Positions 25,633-38,000 of a stretch of DNA of 64,000 bases are shown piece by piece (position 1 is the first letter of the stretch; each line of letters starts with the position of its first letter). Origin of the DNA: Mactra quadrangularis (lineage: Eukaryota > Mollusca > Bivalvia > Venerida > Mactridae). The stretch lies in assembly GCA_025267735.1 (NCBI GenBank), contig CM046309.1, forward strand, positions 35,067,202 to 35,131,201. Direction: 5' to 3'. The position numbers and the translations under genes were made by a program. Below the pieces are notes generated by a model. It had not been told where the DNA came from, did no database searches, and saw only the letters and a list, made by a program, of their open reading frames with translations.

Positions 25633-26705
25633 CAGGGGCGGATCCAAGGGGTCCAAACTTTTTCTAGGGGGGTCCGAACTTTCTAGGGGGGTCAAAACTT
25701 TTGAACCACAACCATATTATACACAATTTGCAGAATAATGCAACATATTGTAACTCTTCCACTTTCTATGAGTGGGTGTTGAATAATAACGTACTCAGGG
25801 GTGGGTTACAGAAATTTATTATATTTAGAAGGCTGTTTCATCATATAACATCTATTTTATCATATGTACCAATAAATGGACACGCGTAAGTATAAATTCA
25901 TTAAATGCATACAATTAATAAAAGGTTGCTGAAGTACAATAACAATTATATAAACATATCTATATGATACATACAGTATTTTAAACAAAAAGAGACAATA
26001 GTACCAATCAATATAATTCGTAATAGAAGGATTTAAGTAATTACTGAAGGTCAAGTAAGTACATGTACATAGAGCGGAAAAAGTATCTAAAGCCTCTTAT
26101 CAAAGTAATTAACAAAAATACATTTAAAAAGTAAAACATGTACAATACAATACAAGAATTCACTTACAAATAGGTAATATTTATTTGACCACGCCCAAAG
26201 GCAACAACTCAACAGTGTCAAACATCAAAGCCCAAAATGAACAAGTCCAGTTCATAACACAATCCAAATCTACAATCTAACTGATGTGACCAGTTCAACG
26301 TCTAAAAGCCAACTGACCAGCAACTACAATACACTACACAATTGGGCGGAGCCACAATTCAACAAAACTAGTTTGACAACTAATGTCAAACCACTACCAA
26401 CCAAACTCATGTAAATCATTTGCTTAAAACAACATAGCAATCAAAGGATTAAAATTTTAAATATATCAAGGTAGATAATAACTCCAAACATGTAAATGTA
26501 TCAAATACGAGTTATTTCCCCTACTACAATATTAATAATAAAAACTACATAACTAAACCATTAATTCTATGTTAAGCACCACAAAAATTATTTCATGCTA
26601 CTTTAAAATGACTTACAGCCAAGAAAAATACTTATGGACAGGTACATTTTGGAAAATCTAGGGGGCTCTAGACCCCCAGACCCCCCTTTGCTAGATCTGC
26701 CTATG
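25633..26705. mobile_element. possible hAT-like MITE
   Basis: The left end CAGGGGCGGATCCAAGGGG and the inverted right end CATAGGCAGATCTAGCAAAG resemble each other and a common hAT end. No clear 8-bp target duplication, so the boundaries are tentative. Confidence 0.4.
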
Positions 26706-27147
26706 GTATTCTACATGTCATAGCTCTAGATTAAATAAGATTACAGGTCCTTGATACTATGTACCATAAAATACAAGTAAATTTTAAAATTACAATAAAA
26801 TGGGTAAAACAATAGATACTCACATAAGACCTGTCTTGCTGTTTAACCTTTATAGACACCATTACACATAAGTTACCATCTATCATTTCTTATATAGTTG
26901 ATACTCATGCATAGATAATTGTATAACTATCTGACCTGAAAGAATAAAATAACACACATAGCCATCATATATTTTAAAAATTCATTGATCAAAGATGCTG
27001 ACAGCCATTGTCTTGATTTTATAAACACCAGCCAGTTTTAAGAAGTTCTAGGCAAAATAATCAAAAAGCTCAACTATATGAAACAAGACTTAATAATTCT
27101 CACTAATCTATTTCAATTGTCAGACACTTTAAGCTATTGGGTTAATT

Positions 27148-27457
27148 CAGGCATGTAGGGAGCATTTTCAGATTGGGGGAGGGGGGGGGGGCTAATTTGC
27201 TGCGATTTATTTTAAGAAAAAGAAAGTGTTTCCTAATGGTAGGCTACAGTACTTATGTTTAAGTTCAATTTTACACTGCATTTGAGCATCTTGTTCCATA
27301 AAAAGTGTTTGCAATATTGATTTTTCTGAAAAAGCACACTTGTATCAATCAATTTAGTTAGACAGATTAAATAACAATCATCAATCACTATAACTGCTGA
27401 AAATATTGGGGGGGGGGCTAAGACCCCCATAGCCTCCCCCCTGTTCCTACGGGCCTG
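27148..27457. mobile_element. MITE with CAGGC..GTAGG ends
   Basis: Ends CAGGCATGTAGGGA and, inverted, CAGGCCCGTAGGAA, with G-rich tracts just inside both. The flanks share GTTAAT. Confidence 0.55.
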
Positions 27458-27979
27458 AGTTAATGATAAACCAAGTCAAGTCCCAGGATTTTGACTCTTC
27501 AACCTAAAAACTACCAATCACATCAGTGCACTTCATATACTGAACCTTAAACATGAATATGTACATGTAGCTCCCTTGAATGTGAATGAAATATTTTGAT
27601 CATCATCCTCATAGTCATGTTGGTAACAATGTTAAAATATAGATACTAGATAGTTCCCGTAAATTTAAATCCAACGTTTGATTTTTTCCATTCAGTAAGA
27701 AACCCCGTTTGCAGCTAGAGAAAACTTACTCGCGCATGCATGCTTGCACGTGAGTCTGCAATGAGCTATATCCAGCATCAAGCACTTATCTATATTAACG
27801 CTCAATACGAAGCTTAATACACAAGGGACCCATTGAACAACAATAATCTGGTCACAATGATTATTAAGGAAATGTCGGTACCAAGACCTGTTTGGGATCT
27901 TTTATTCAACATGTGAGAAAATGAGCATGAAATATGGCATAAATTACAAAAATATTCATTCAAACATAAAATAACTTAC

Positions 27980-28161
27980 CCGAAACAAGAATCCATCCTT
28001 CCAAACAGAATATCAACTAAAATGGCGCTTATCCCAGCGATTTCGCGCGTTGATTTTTCCACCCATAAATGAGCAATCACGTGGTACATTGAGTGAACAG
28101 TTACACATAGCTTCGAAAGCGCGAAGTAATCGCCTGGGGGCAAATTGTCGCTGTGTAACAT
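27980..28161 (-). promoter_or_regulatory. CpG-rich first exon and promoter region of the unknown small gene
   Basis: On the minus strand this stretch is clearly richer in CpG than its surroundings (GCGCGAAATCGC, TCGAAAGCGC) and ends at a consensus donor, CGG|GTAAGTT. A 61-codon open frame runs through it, and a well-placed ATG (AGGATGG at 27996-27994) lies just before the donor. I read it as a transcription-start exon, mainly 5'UTR. Whether the frame is translated is not decidable here. Confidence 0.4.
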
Positions 28162-28668
28162 AAGATCTGAGTTAATTGTGTCAGTGTAGTAAGTTCATGC
28201 AATTCACGAGATCAAGTCAAATCTTGCAGCTTTTTGTCATAAAAGTAAGAAAATACTTGTATAGCTCGTTTAAGATAACTTGAGACAAAAGACAACTATA
28301 CCATTTTATTACACTGGTGGATTTGAGTTTAGTACACGTTATTATCGACTTCTATCAGTGTGTTTTTGATATATTCGATTTAGTACGAGAACACGCATTC
28401 CACGCTTTAAGACATGTTTAATACTTTCATTACACAAAAAAGCTGTCCTCCCTGTTTTATATAATACCTAAGTCCCAAATATGTAAACAAACTCAGTCGT
28501 TTGTCTCAAGTTATCCTAAACGAGCTATATAATAGTAAAGACAAACTCCCTAAAGTAGATATTTCTCTTTATAAAATCATTAACCATAGCGTGACGTAAG
28601 CACTGTGAGGAGTTTTGTAGCCAAGTCACGAAGTTTCTATTACGTCCGTAATCTAATGGTTGCATTCG

Positions 28669-28930
28669 CAGGCGCGTAGGAGCTGGGGCCGCAGGGGCCG
28701 CGTCTTATATATTCCGGCAAGCAGCAGCAATGGGACCGTGAGGTAATTTTGCATGACACATTTTCATATTGAAAATCCTGAGGTCAAATGCAAAGATTTG
28801 GGGTACTGAAAGAGCTGGAAATCGAATTTCAGAGGCTTGCATTCACAAAAATTTTCGATCGGTCGAAGGGGACATCCCTCCCGTACCCACCCATCCGTGA
28901 CCCCAATATTCATATCCTCCTACGCGCCTG
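28669..28930. mobile_element. 262-bp MITE with CAGGCGCGTAGGAG inverted ends
   Basis: Perfect 13-bp or longer terminal inverted repeats (CAGGCGCGTAGGA), with the flanking direct repeat ATTCG on both sides. A related copy at 40,143 shares the GGGGCCGCAGGGGCCGCG and GTACCCACC segments. Confidence 0.75.
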
Positions 28931-30579
28931 ATTCGGAACACCTCAACGGGGTTTAGATCAACAGAATCTCCAGAGAGTTGTCCCAGCTGTAAATATGTCT
29001 GTCACATAAAGTCTAATACAACAATTGTCGGCTCCTTAAAGACTTTAGTCATAATCATAAATTCTATCTAGTTAATATCCACTAATATTAATGAATTCGT
29101 CAATAAAAAATGCAAAGCACGTTTTCCACTAAATTTAACACAAGGGTACCGCTAAAATTGATCAAACATCACTCGAACAGTGACGCAGACTCCATGACTG
29201 TCTTCATCAACTCCACACATGCTACTCGACGTTGATTTTTTTCCTTCAAATTATTATGAGATAGAATTTATATTTTTCTAGCAGAAATGTCAACTTCATG
29301 ATTGGCGTGGTGGCATATTTCTTCTATAGATTTTTGTCGAACAAAGTTACTTATGCAGTAGTTAACCAGTGGTTGTGTTATAGTTTTGTGGGGCAAATTG
29401 ATATATTTCTAGCAGATTAACAATCTGATGGTAAGCATTTATAATGTCAATATTCACATCAGAACCACGTTTTAACAGATTTTATGTATATTACGTATTT
29501 ATGTATTACTTCACCACAAGTCACTAGAAAGCAAATAGCCGATTGGATGGATTCATTGCAAGACCATTGGATCGCACAGTGGTTGGGTAAATAGGTTACA
29601 TGTATGACTTTTAGAGATTGGCAACGGAAAAGAAAACTTTCTTCTAAGTCTTCATAACTGTGTAATTGATATAGGCCCCCTTTTTAACCAAGTAAATAGA
29701 CCTGAGGACAAAACATTGTTTTCATTGGTTAATCATTGAAATCAACTCATTCCTGATTACCGAATTTCAATATTGTTGTACAGTTTTAATATATTTCAAT
29801 CAAATAAGATTCTTTATGCTGTTTTTGACTATGATAAATTTCAAAATTTCATCCTCACATATGTACGAGTTTATTTTTTATTCATGCTGTAGTTGTCGTT
29901 TTATAAGTTTTACGTAATAAACTTTACAGTAAAAGATATCATAGGTGCGTTCAGCAATGCAAGCGCTCGGGGCGACAACGAGTGCTCTCGTTCTGAACGC
30001 GGGCGCCCGCGGTAGTGCTGCGAGCGCTCGCTATTCAGCTCGAGAGTTATTTCGCTTAGATATCAAAGATGGCGACTGGAAACAAATTATCTCAAAGAAT
30101 TATCCCTGAAAAGTGGTACGCAAACGTGTGTGTTACTTGTTCCACATAGTATATCCTCGCAATGCATATAACAGAATCTATTTGTTACTGTAAATTGTAT
30201 CATAATGATTTATAATTATATGATAAATCAAAGTATTGAAATCCTGAAAGACTTTCATGCACATTGAAACCAAACAAATCCATACTAATGATTACTCTTT
30301 ACACATTAGATTCAAGTACGAATCGAACATGGCAAAAACTGCGGGCGAAGTGTTTATTTTACCCTGTATTACGGACAAATTTTATAAGGATTTTATTTTC
30401 CTCTTCTTGCCATACAAAATCTTGAAGCACAGTACACATTGCATACAAATTCTGTAGGTTCATTAGAATAGTTAAATATGATAAATATCATACAGTACAG
30501 ACTCTGATCACTATGTATGCTTCTTAGTGTATTAACGAGATTTGACTCCGCCCCTTCCACTCACTAAACACCACCTGGA

Positions 30580-30780
30580 CTGAGTTCAGTTACCGCGAAC
30601 GTTACAGAACGTTACATAACGATACACTCGGAACTCCTCGGCCATATAATTGTTTACTTTAACACCGGTAGTTTTAAAATAGCGTCTAAGTATGTCCGAG
30701 ATTATTCGCAGCAAATGATCGAGGAGTTCCGAATGTATCGTTACGGAACTTTCTGTAACGTTCGCAGTAACTGAACTCAG
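30580..30780. mobile_element. foldback MITE, copy 1 of a tandem pair
   Basis: 201 bp with inverted ends of about 60 bp (CTGAGTTCAGTTACCGCGAA; GATACA.TCGGAACTCCTCGG). Confidence 0.8.
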
Positions 30781-30788
30781 CCCCTCTG

Positions 30789-30989
30789 CTGAGTTCAGTT
30801 ACCACGAACGTTACAGAACGTTACATAACGATACATTCGGAACTCCTCGGCCATATAATTGCTTACTATAACACCGGTACTTTCAAAATAGCGTCTAAAT
30901 ATGTCCGAGATTATTCGCAGCAAATGATCGAGGAGTTCCGAATGTATCGTTACGGAACGTTCTGTAACGTTCGCGGTAACTGAACTCAG
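30789..30989. mobile_element. foldback MITE, copy 2 of a tandem pair
   Basis: 201 bp, nearly identical to the preceding copy and separated from it by 8 bp. Small frames over it are by-products. Confidence 0.8.
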
Positions 30990-31629
30990 CCCTGTCACTG
31001 ATAAGGAAAACATTGACGATTGAGTCATACGACGGATCTACTTTAATCGCATAGAAATTGACTGCATAGTAAATCAGAGACACATGTATCATTCCGCTAG
31101 GTTAAACTGGTCAGACAATTTCCGCGTCAATAGTTTTCGATTTGTGGTATAACTTAAGCCTTTCGGTGCAATCGCCGAAAGTCTAAAAATGTGAAAGATC
31201 TTGTGTATTAGCAGAAATAATTGTTCCTCCACCCGCTATTTTCAATACTGTGCCGTTTGACGCCATCTAGGATATTACAGTGAGCGCTTGCAATCGTTCA
31301 TTAGCCCAACAACTCACGAAGCAGGCGCTCGCTCAAGCGCTCGCATTGTTGAACGCACCTCTGATACGCTTACAATTCATTTGTAATACCGAATGTATCA
31401 CGTGACATAAACTTCGCAAATTTGTAGGGAAAGAGAAATAACTGCCACAAATAATTAAACCGAATTACAGAATAGTTATGACTTAACTCCCTTATTATAA
31501 ATTCTCATGTTATCCTATTCCATATCGTGTCTTCATATTAATGTTGGAGATTTAGGATATACACATGTTTTACAAGACAATAAATTACCCTAGACGGTTA
31601 CAGTGGATCGTAAGAGACCGGCACGGCTC

Positions 31630-31990
31630 CGGCTGTTTTTTGTGGGGTTTTAACGCCGTGGCAAAACATTGTATAGGTCATAAAACGGTGGTCAGTCAAC
31701 CTACTCACTGGTCCTGGAAAGATTAAATCTCTGGATCTAGCTGTTAACCAACTATTTAGCACATACTTTCGTCAGTGACTGACAAACTGCACTACATACA
31801 TATCCAACTTTTAGACCCATCAAGATTTTCGCTTTATGAAACAACCATATAGCGTTGATTGTCCAACAATTGTTGGAGGGAGAATGTCCGTAAAAAAAAT
31901 CATGACCAAGCTCCTCGAAAGTATGCCCCGCCCGGGAATCGAACCCATTTCCCCTCGACCAGTAGACTAGCGTGCTTCCAAACCATAGTG
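31630..31990 (-). mobile_element. tRNA-derived SINE (family 1), near full length
   Basis: Read on the minus strand: a tRNA-like head with a consensus B box (GGGTTCGATTCCC), then GGGGCATACTTTCG.GGAGCT, GTCAGTCACTGACGAAAG, and a 3' tail ACGGCGTTAAAACCCCA. Confidence 0.7.
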
Positions 31991-32679
31991 TTTTTTACTA
32001 TGAACCGTACCGGACGCCTATTTGGTAGAAAAGACAATAGTCTAAAATTAAAAAAAACGGTATATCAAGATGTAACGTTCATTTACATAGCTTGATCATA
32101 TTGCCATATTTTTTCTAAACATTCTACACCACATTCTTTTAACTGATTGCACCGACACAAGGAACAAATTAAACTTACCGCTGCAAACATTAAACTAACA
32201 TCAGCGACAATAACCAATAAAATCACAATCATTATTTACATAACAACAGAATAGACAAATAAAATATCATTATTATTTCAAACAACAGCAGCAATGACGA
32301 ATCAAAATCGTCATCATCATATGGGTGTGTGTTTGTGGGTGTGCGTGGTAGTGTGTATCTATAAAATATAGGGCTCTGTTGAACCACATTTTTCACAAAT
32401 ACAACTAATACGCCGTATACTCTTGATACTGTAAAAAAAGTGTTTATCTGTATATACATTTGTACATGTATTTTTATAATTTATTTAACTTTATACTGTA
32501 TATACATGTACCTATCATGTAAATCAGTTGGTGTCATATAGACCCACTGGGTCGGGTGCTTATCTGTAAGTACTTTTTATGTTGTTTTCATGTTTGTAAT
32601 ATTGTCATAACAGATGTCACAAAATTAATACTTTACTTACTTACAGCTGGCAACTAAAAAAAATACATGTGTGAAAAAT

Positions 32680-32960
32680 GCGTTCGTACCAAAAAACTCA
32701 AAATTTTCAACCACTTTTTTCGTCACATTTGAAGTTGTGAAAAATGCGTTTCTATGCTTGTATGAAATTTGTATGCTAACGTGTTTTTCATACAAGTTGT
32801 GAAAAAACACGGATTGTGAAAAATGAGGTTCAACACTGCTCATTTTTGAAAAGCTTTCACGTATATTTCACAACTTGTGAAAAACACGTGCGTAATTTTG
32901 ACAAGTTGTGAAAAATGCGTACGCGTTTTTCACAACTTGTGAAAAACACGGTTTGTGAAT
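32680..32960. repeat. clustered near-palindromic GTTGTGAAAAA repeats
   Basis: At least eight copies of TTGTGAAAAA.. and its complement in alternating orientation, including TTTTTCACAACTTGTGAAAA. Confidence 0.7.
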
Positions 32961-34964
32961 AATATGTCCGAGGATATTCGTAGTGATTGGCCGAAGAGTT
33001 CCGAAGGATACATTATTAGTCATAGAAAATCGTTATTATCGTCGAAATTTTATGAAATGATATAACGAGCCTGGATGTGACTCGAAGCAACCCCTTTCTG
33101 GACACAAGACGAAACCATGTAAAACATGCCAGTTTAACCGCCAACCCTTATGCCAACAAACTTTGTAAACAAAAATATACCAGAAGGGTGTAACTGCTTC
33201 TTACTTAGTAAACTATAAACTGCTTGTGGGCAGTTAGTCTGGATTACCTGCACCTTACTACTATCGTTATCGGGTCAGACAAAACACAACAATGGCTGCG
33301 CCTTCATTAATTATTAAGGAACTAAAATTTTTCGTTTAGGTTTTCTCAATGTTGCTGACGATATAACTTTGGAAGAAGTTCGGTGCTATGTAGGTAATTC
33401 GAAGTCGATTTTTCCTGATAGCAAGAATATTTAGCGAACGTCTTTACGTGTAATGCGGACGTGGATTAGTCTTGTTAGAATTTCGGATACTATATTTAGC
33501 ATAAATGTAACCAAACAACTGAAAAAGGTATCCACTGTAATGCTTGTACAATCATTCTTTGATTAAAGCCTTTGTAGAGAGAAATATTCTTTTAAAACAT
33601 AATTATTCAATACCTAATGCATTACATTGGATGCCACCATTATCATGCTTTGCCTAACGTACTTTTATCAGTTAAAGAACGACTGGGAACCAGACAAGTG
33701 GGCGGTATTGTACTTTGTATCCAACTTTAAAATACGTATATCCGATGATAGCAATCTACTTTCGTAAGTTCGACTGTTAACGGAAAAGCATTCGTAACTG
33801 CTCGGATGTTCTCGTAATACTTAACATAGGAAGAATCCGCTCGAGTTTTAATTCGGAAAAGTCCGATATAAACGAAGTTCTGGTAATCTGAATATGGCGT
33901 CAATCAAATTTCAATTGTTTTCGGAAAAAATTTAACTGAACTCGTGACGTCATAATTATTCATAATTACAGTTAACGGAAGAGCATAATTGACCGCAGGA
34001 TATCGACGCTAGACGCTGTCTAAGTACTGTTAACAAAAATACTTTCATAAAACAAGTTTTCTTACGAAAGAATGGGTGTACTCTTTTTTCCTGAGTTTGT
34101 AAGTGCATCGTGATATTTGAACAATATATGTGCGTATTATAAAATGATTCATATTTTTCCAAATTTAGTCAAACCTTTTGCCTCAACAACGACTTTTTCA
34201 ATCAGGGTAAACTATTTCATCGAGTAAGCTGAATTAGGTCTGAGCGTTTAACTAAAGTTAAAGTAAAGGTAAGCTTACTATTTTTGTCTTCTATCGGATC
34301 TATATTTTATTTCAATTTGACTATACCTTATTTATCAGGGTGTCTATGGGTCCGTTCCGCAAGGCAAGCGCTTAGTATCACTACGTTGCTATTTCGTACG
34401 GAAAGGTTTGCTACAAAAATAGCAATTTGAATCACTACGTAGCAAATTTTTCAAATGGCTGCGTCCGTGGTAAAGGGTTTCTTCTTTCAAGAATGCCGAC
34501 TTATTATCTTTAATTAATGCATACATTTCGCCAAAGCAGTTTAAGTTAATAAGCGTGGTGATAGTATTTTTTTCATTTATTTTAATTCTGAATTTTTGTT
34601 CTATTCGTAGAAGTCGCCATCTTGAATTTGGTATCTTGAAGCAAAACCGTTCCGTAGAGCTCATATACTACAAAGAAGTGCTTGCAAAAAAAACGCTAGG
34701 TAGTGATTTCTTAGCGCATTAAGCCCTTCGTTTATACCACGTGACATGTTGTATAGCTGTGGGACATAATATAAAATACGTAGCCGTAACGTAAAGGCTT
34801 CATTCCATGACAGTCTAAAAATGCCAATTAAGTATAATAGGAAATTAATTTCAATATGGTGTTGTTTTTTATGAAACCGCTTTTTGTGTATTTAATCACT
34901 TTGGTCACATGTAAGCATTGCTAAGTCTTGACACATATATTCTTTGCTATACGGAAAATAATAA
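32961..34964. other. intergenic, relics only
   Basis: Contains a foldback-family fragment near 32965 (TTGGCCGAAGAGTTCCGAA), a full CRE palindrome at 33945, and an ATG-initiated stretch at 33293 (MAAPSLIIKEL) that stops after 15 codons. No gene can be supported. Confidence 0.4.
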
Positions 34965-35240
34965 ATTTGACGCCGTGCATTGTACATGTCATACATTATC
35001 AAGACGATCAGTTTACCTAATCTTCCTGGAAAGGCTAGATCTATGGAATTAGCTGTTAACCAGTTACTAGGCACATACATTTGTTAGTGACTGACAACTG
35101 CTGTACATGAAATAAAATCAGTAATAGGAGGAACAATGACAGTAGAAATCATTTCATGACCAACCTAAACGAAAGTTGACCCCGCACAGGAATCAAACCT
35201 TTGATGTGTTATAATGGCATTAAACCCAACAAAAAAGACA
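34965..35240 (-). mobile_element. diverged SINE copy (family 1)
   Basis: Shares the weakened B box (GGTTTGATTCC), GTTGGTCATGAAAT and GTCAGTCACTAACAAA with the copy at 31.6 kb. It is degraded and partly rearranged. Confidence 0.5.
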
Positions 35241-35842
35241 ACCGCTCTTATGCATGGTTTCTGAGGAAAAAAAACGGAAAAAAGAAAATGTTTATAAAAC
35301 AATACTCCATAACAAACAAAGTATAAAAGAACCACTCAGAAATCGAACCTTCTACATTCTCTAGGTCTGCGACCAGACTCGCTTATGCCTGAAGTGGTCT
35401 TGCACCAACGCAAGACATCTTCAGGTTTCATTTTTTCTCTTACTTTGCATTATATATTCTGACGATGGTCAATTTGGTAGGAGTTCAGTATACTTAATAG
35501 GTCATTCGATTTCGGTTTTATTTGTTCGGGACATCAGTCCTGAACAAATATAAACCGTATTTCAGACCCTTTCCCACTCAGAAAATTTACCAAATCCAGA
35601 AGTAGTACCTCAGTATATAAGTATATCAGTAAATAGAGCAATTCAAAATGATCGTCTGCTACGACAGGCGCAATAATTCCTGAAATAAACTTGTTAATCG
35701 GTTTTTACTGAAGCGCATGTATGAGTTTATGAGCTTATGAGTTAAGCACCTCAGTTGAGCTCTTTACGTCGTAGTATGTAATTGAATGGTATCAACTATT
35801 TAGTCACGACCCGTCATTTGTGCCAGTTCAAGGGGGTTCAGG

Positions 35843-35877
35843 TGACGTGACGTTGCATGACGTCGTCGTGACGTCGA
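35843..35877. promoter_or_regulatory. cluster of CRE-like TGACGT motifs
   Basis: Four TGACGT half or near-full CREB/ATF sites occur within 35 bp (TGACGTGACG, then TGACGTCG twice). Together with TGACGTCA at 33945 and 36479 and TTACGTCA at 36447, they lie upstream of the 42-aa gene. Binding is inferred from motif only. Confidence 0.35.
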
Positions 35878-36446
35878 CGCTATTTTTTTTAGTTTTATAC
35901 TAAAGTTTAAGCCCTAAATTTGATTTTAATACAGACAAATATAAAGCAATAAGAACATGTTTTGAAAGAGTAATCGTTAATTAATCATTTCATATTTTTT
36001 TCTTGAAAAAAACGTTACAAGAATCCTGAATAAATTATGATAGAAAACAACTCCTGTTGCCGTCGAACGCAACGTAAACATGCAATGGACGCGGATTCGC
36101 GTCATTTTGAAGAGGTGTGGAAAAGGCTTATGCAGTTTGCTAGAGCTCGCTTCCAACACAGAAAATCGATAGACCAATCAAAATGTAGCTTACACAAGCA
36201 GCTTCTCATTGGTGAATGAACGTAGAAAATTGCATTATCGATAAAAATTTGATATGTAAACAAAGAAAGTTTTCCAAGTTTTTGTTACGTTTCCATTGAT
36301 TTTACATTGACGTTCAACTTATTCTATGTTTATCACACCTTTGTAAATTAGAAACAGAGATTAACATTGAAGAAACCTGTAACATAGCTCTAGCAAACGT
36401 GTATTTCCAACCCTACCGTTCGAGATTTTTTGACATTTTGTGAACG

Positions 36447-36486
36447 TTACGTCATCCCATCCGCCGGTCATCGCTGGCTGACGTCA
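36447..36486. promoter_or_regulatory. paired CRE/ATF sites upstream of the 42-aa gene
   Basis: TTACGTCA (36447-36454) and the full palindrome TGACGTCA (36479-36486), about 400 bp before the ATG at 36885, in a locally CpG-rich stretch. They are candidate CREB/ATF sites. Confidence 0.35.
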
Positions 36487-36884
36487 TTTCTCCACCAGGC
36501 GCGTAGCTACCTTTACGCAGAGTACGCAGCTGCGTACACATTGGTCCACAAATTCGTAAAAATAAAAACGCCAAAAATGCAATAAAAACTAGGGGGGGGG
36601 TAGGGGATAGGAAACAAAACTGAGTTATTTGTCGCGAATTATCTTTGTGAAAATAACTCTACTCAAATAAGTTGAACAATTTAAACAAATGCTTGTATGA
36701 GACTATGACGCCTGTTGTCACGCTATCTTAGTATAGAAGTGTATTCTGTATGGTAAATTTTTGAGTTAACCCCCGTGTAAAGTTTACGTAGCGCGTGATT
36801 TTAAACATGTCAGGTTTGGAAACAGCCCCGCCATATCCCGATATTTTTGACAGCTTTGTATTTTTGACGACGAAGTGAAATACA

Positions 36885-37854
36885 ATGTCCTATCAAGAGA
36901 ATGGTCATCAGTTCATGAATACGCATTCCCTTAGCGGTAAGTATTTTATGTTAATAACTTACGACTGTCCTTAAATAACTATCGAAATTTTGTACGGCTT
37001 GTCCTTGTCAAGTTTCAAAGGGATTGAATATAAATTACGATGATATATCATCAGGTGGATGGTTCAAAAACATAATCTTAAAGACCATATTAGAAGTTAT
37101 GATTACGTGTTTACGTTATAGGTCCATTGTGCAGTATGGCTACAATTGGCCGGTTAATTTTTTGTTGATGTATACTCATATGCTTCTGTTATTGTAGTAA
37201 AGCATATGGTGCACATACCTACTTTGTTATGTCAATATTCTTATTTTTTCAATTGAAAGCGATTTGTTTATTGTTTTTGACAATATTACTATTAACTGTG
37301 TTTGTGTTTATAACAATATCAAAAAGAAGTGGAAAGTTATATGGGGAGTAGCAAAATACCTGGACAGAATTAAGAGTTCATAAAAATTCATACTATAATA
37401 TAGACGTTTCACGGATCTGACCGATTAGCCAATTTTGTTCAACAATAAAGCATTGTAGTTGAATGGATGTATCAAATTGATACATCGCCTCCGACATGAA
37501 CTTCTACCCTAAAAATAGTTTTATTTTTCCAAACTATATTAGGACACATAGGCTGTTCATTTATTTTATACTTAATTGCTTATTCATCTTAGAATAGACA
37601 ATGTTCTGAGGGTCTTGGGTTCGAAACCTGTTCCGACCATTACAGGTAAAATGGTAGTTTAATACTTTAATTCAATTTTCTAACCACAGCAAGTGACTAC
37701 AGCAATACATGTTTTGTAAGTCGAACAACTCCAGTGCTTTCAGTGCTTTGATTATGTAGAGACATTTTTCTTCTCAGATGAAGCACTTCGTCAAAACAGC
37801 GCATGGTTTGCAACAACCGGCGTGGTCTACCGGTGGCGAAACTTTACCATATAA
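36885..37854 (+). CDS. two-exon gene for a 42-aa protein of unknown function
   Basis: Exon 1, 36885-36936, starts MSYQENGHQ and ends at a consensus donor (AGCG|GTAAGT). Exon 2, 37778-37854, follows a strong acceptor (TTTTTCTTCTCAG) and, in the only matching phase (1), reads DEALRQNSAWFATTG...VYRWRNFTI to a TAA. The product is 42 residues, with no signal peptide, membrane segment or known domain. Exon 1 sits in a CpG-richer stretch with two CRE-like sites 400-440 bp upstream. ATTAAA at about 37875 could serve polyadenylation. It is tail to tail with the C1q gene, 146 bp between stops. It may be the short isoform of a longer gene, since other exons outside this model cannot be excluded. Confidence 0.5.
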
Positions 37855-38000
37855 GTACATTTTATTTTATTTTAGATTAAATATACTTTGCACAAAATAT
37901 ACAAATTAACGCATAATAAGAAAGACATTGAAAAATTTTAGCCAGTTGTATTTTTTAGTTCAATACAATGTATTACAGTCTCATATCAACCATACGAACG

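Larger units (their letters stand above)
29943..31360. mobile_element. 1.4-kb element with AGGTGCGTTCA inverted ends
   Basis: Terminal repeats AGGTGCGTTCAGCAATGC and, inverted, AGGTGCGTTCAACAATGC, each followed inward by GC-rich AGCGCTCG tracts and an inward-facing AGATGGCG. No transposase is evident. It contains two tandem foldback elements. No target duplication visible. Confidence 0.55.

Noticed and set aside
33293..33395. Start of a plus-strand gene (MAAPSLIIKEL)
   Set aside because: A stop follows after 15 codons; the next open stretch (FLNVADDITLEEV) is in another frame and no intron of plausible length separates them.
34389..34664. 91-codon minus-strand frame
   Set aside because: No domain; surrounded by opposed CGTTCCG/CTACGTAG motifs typical of a decayed foldback element.
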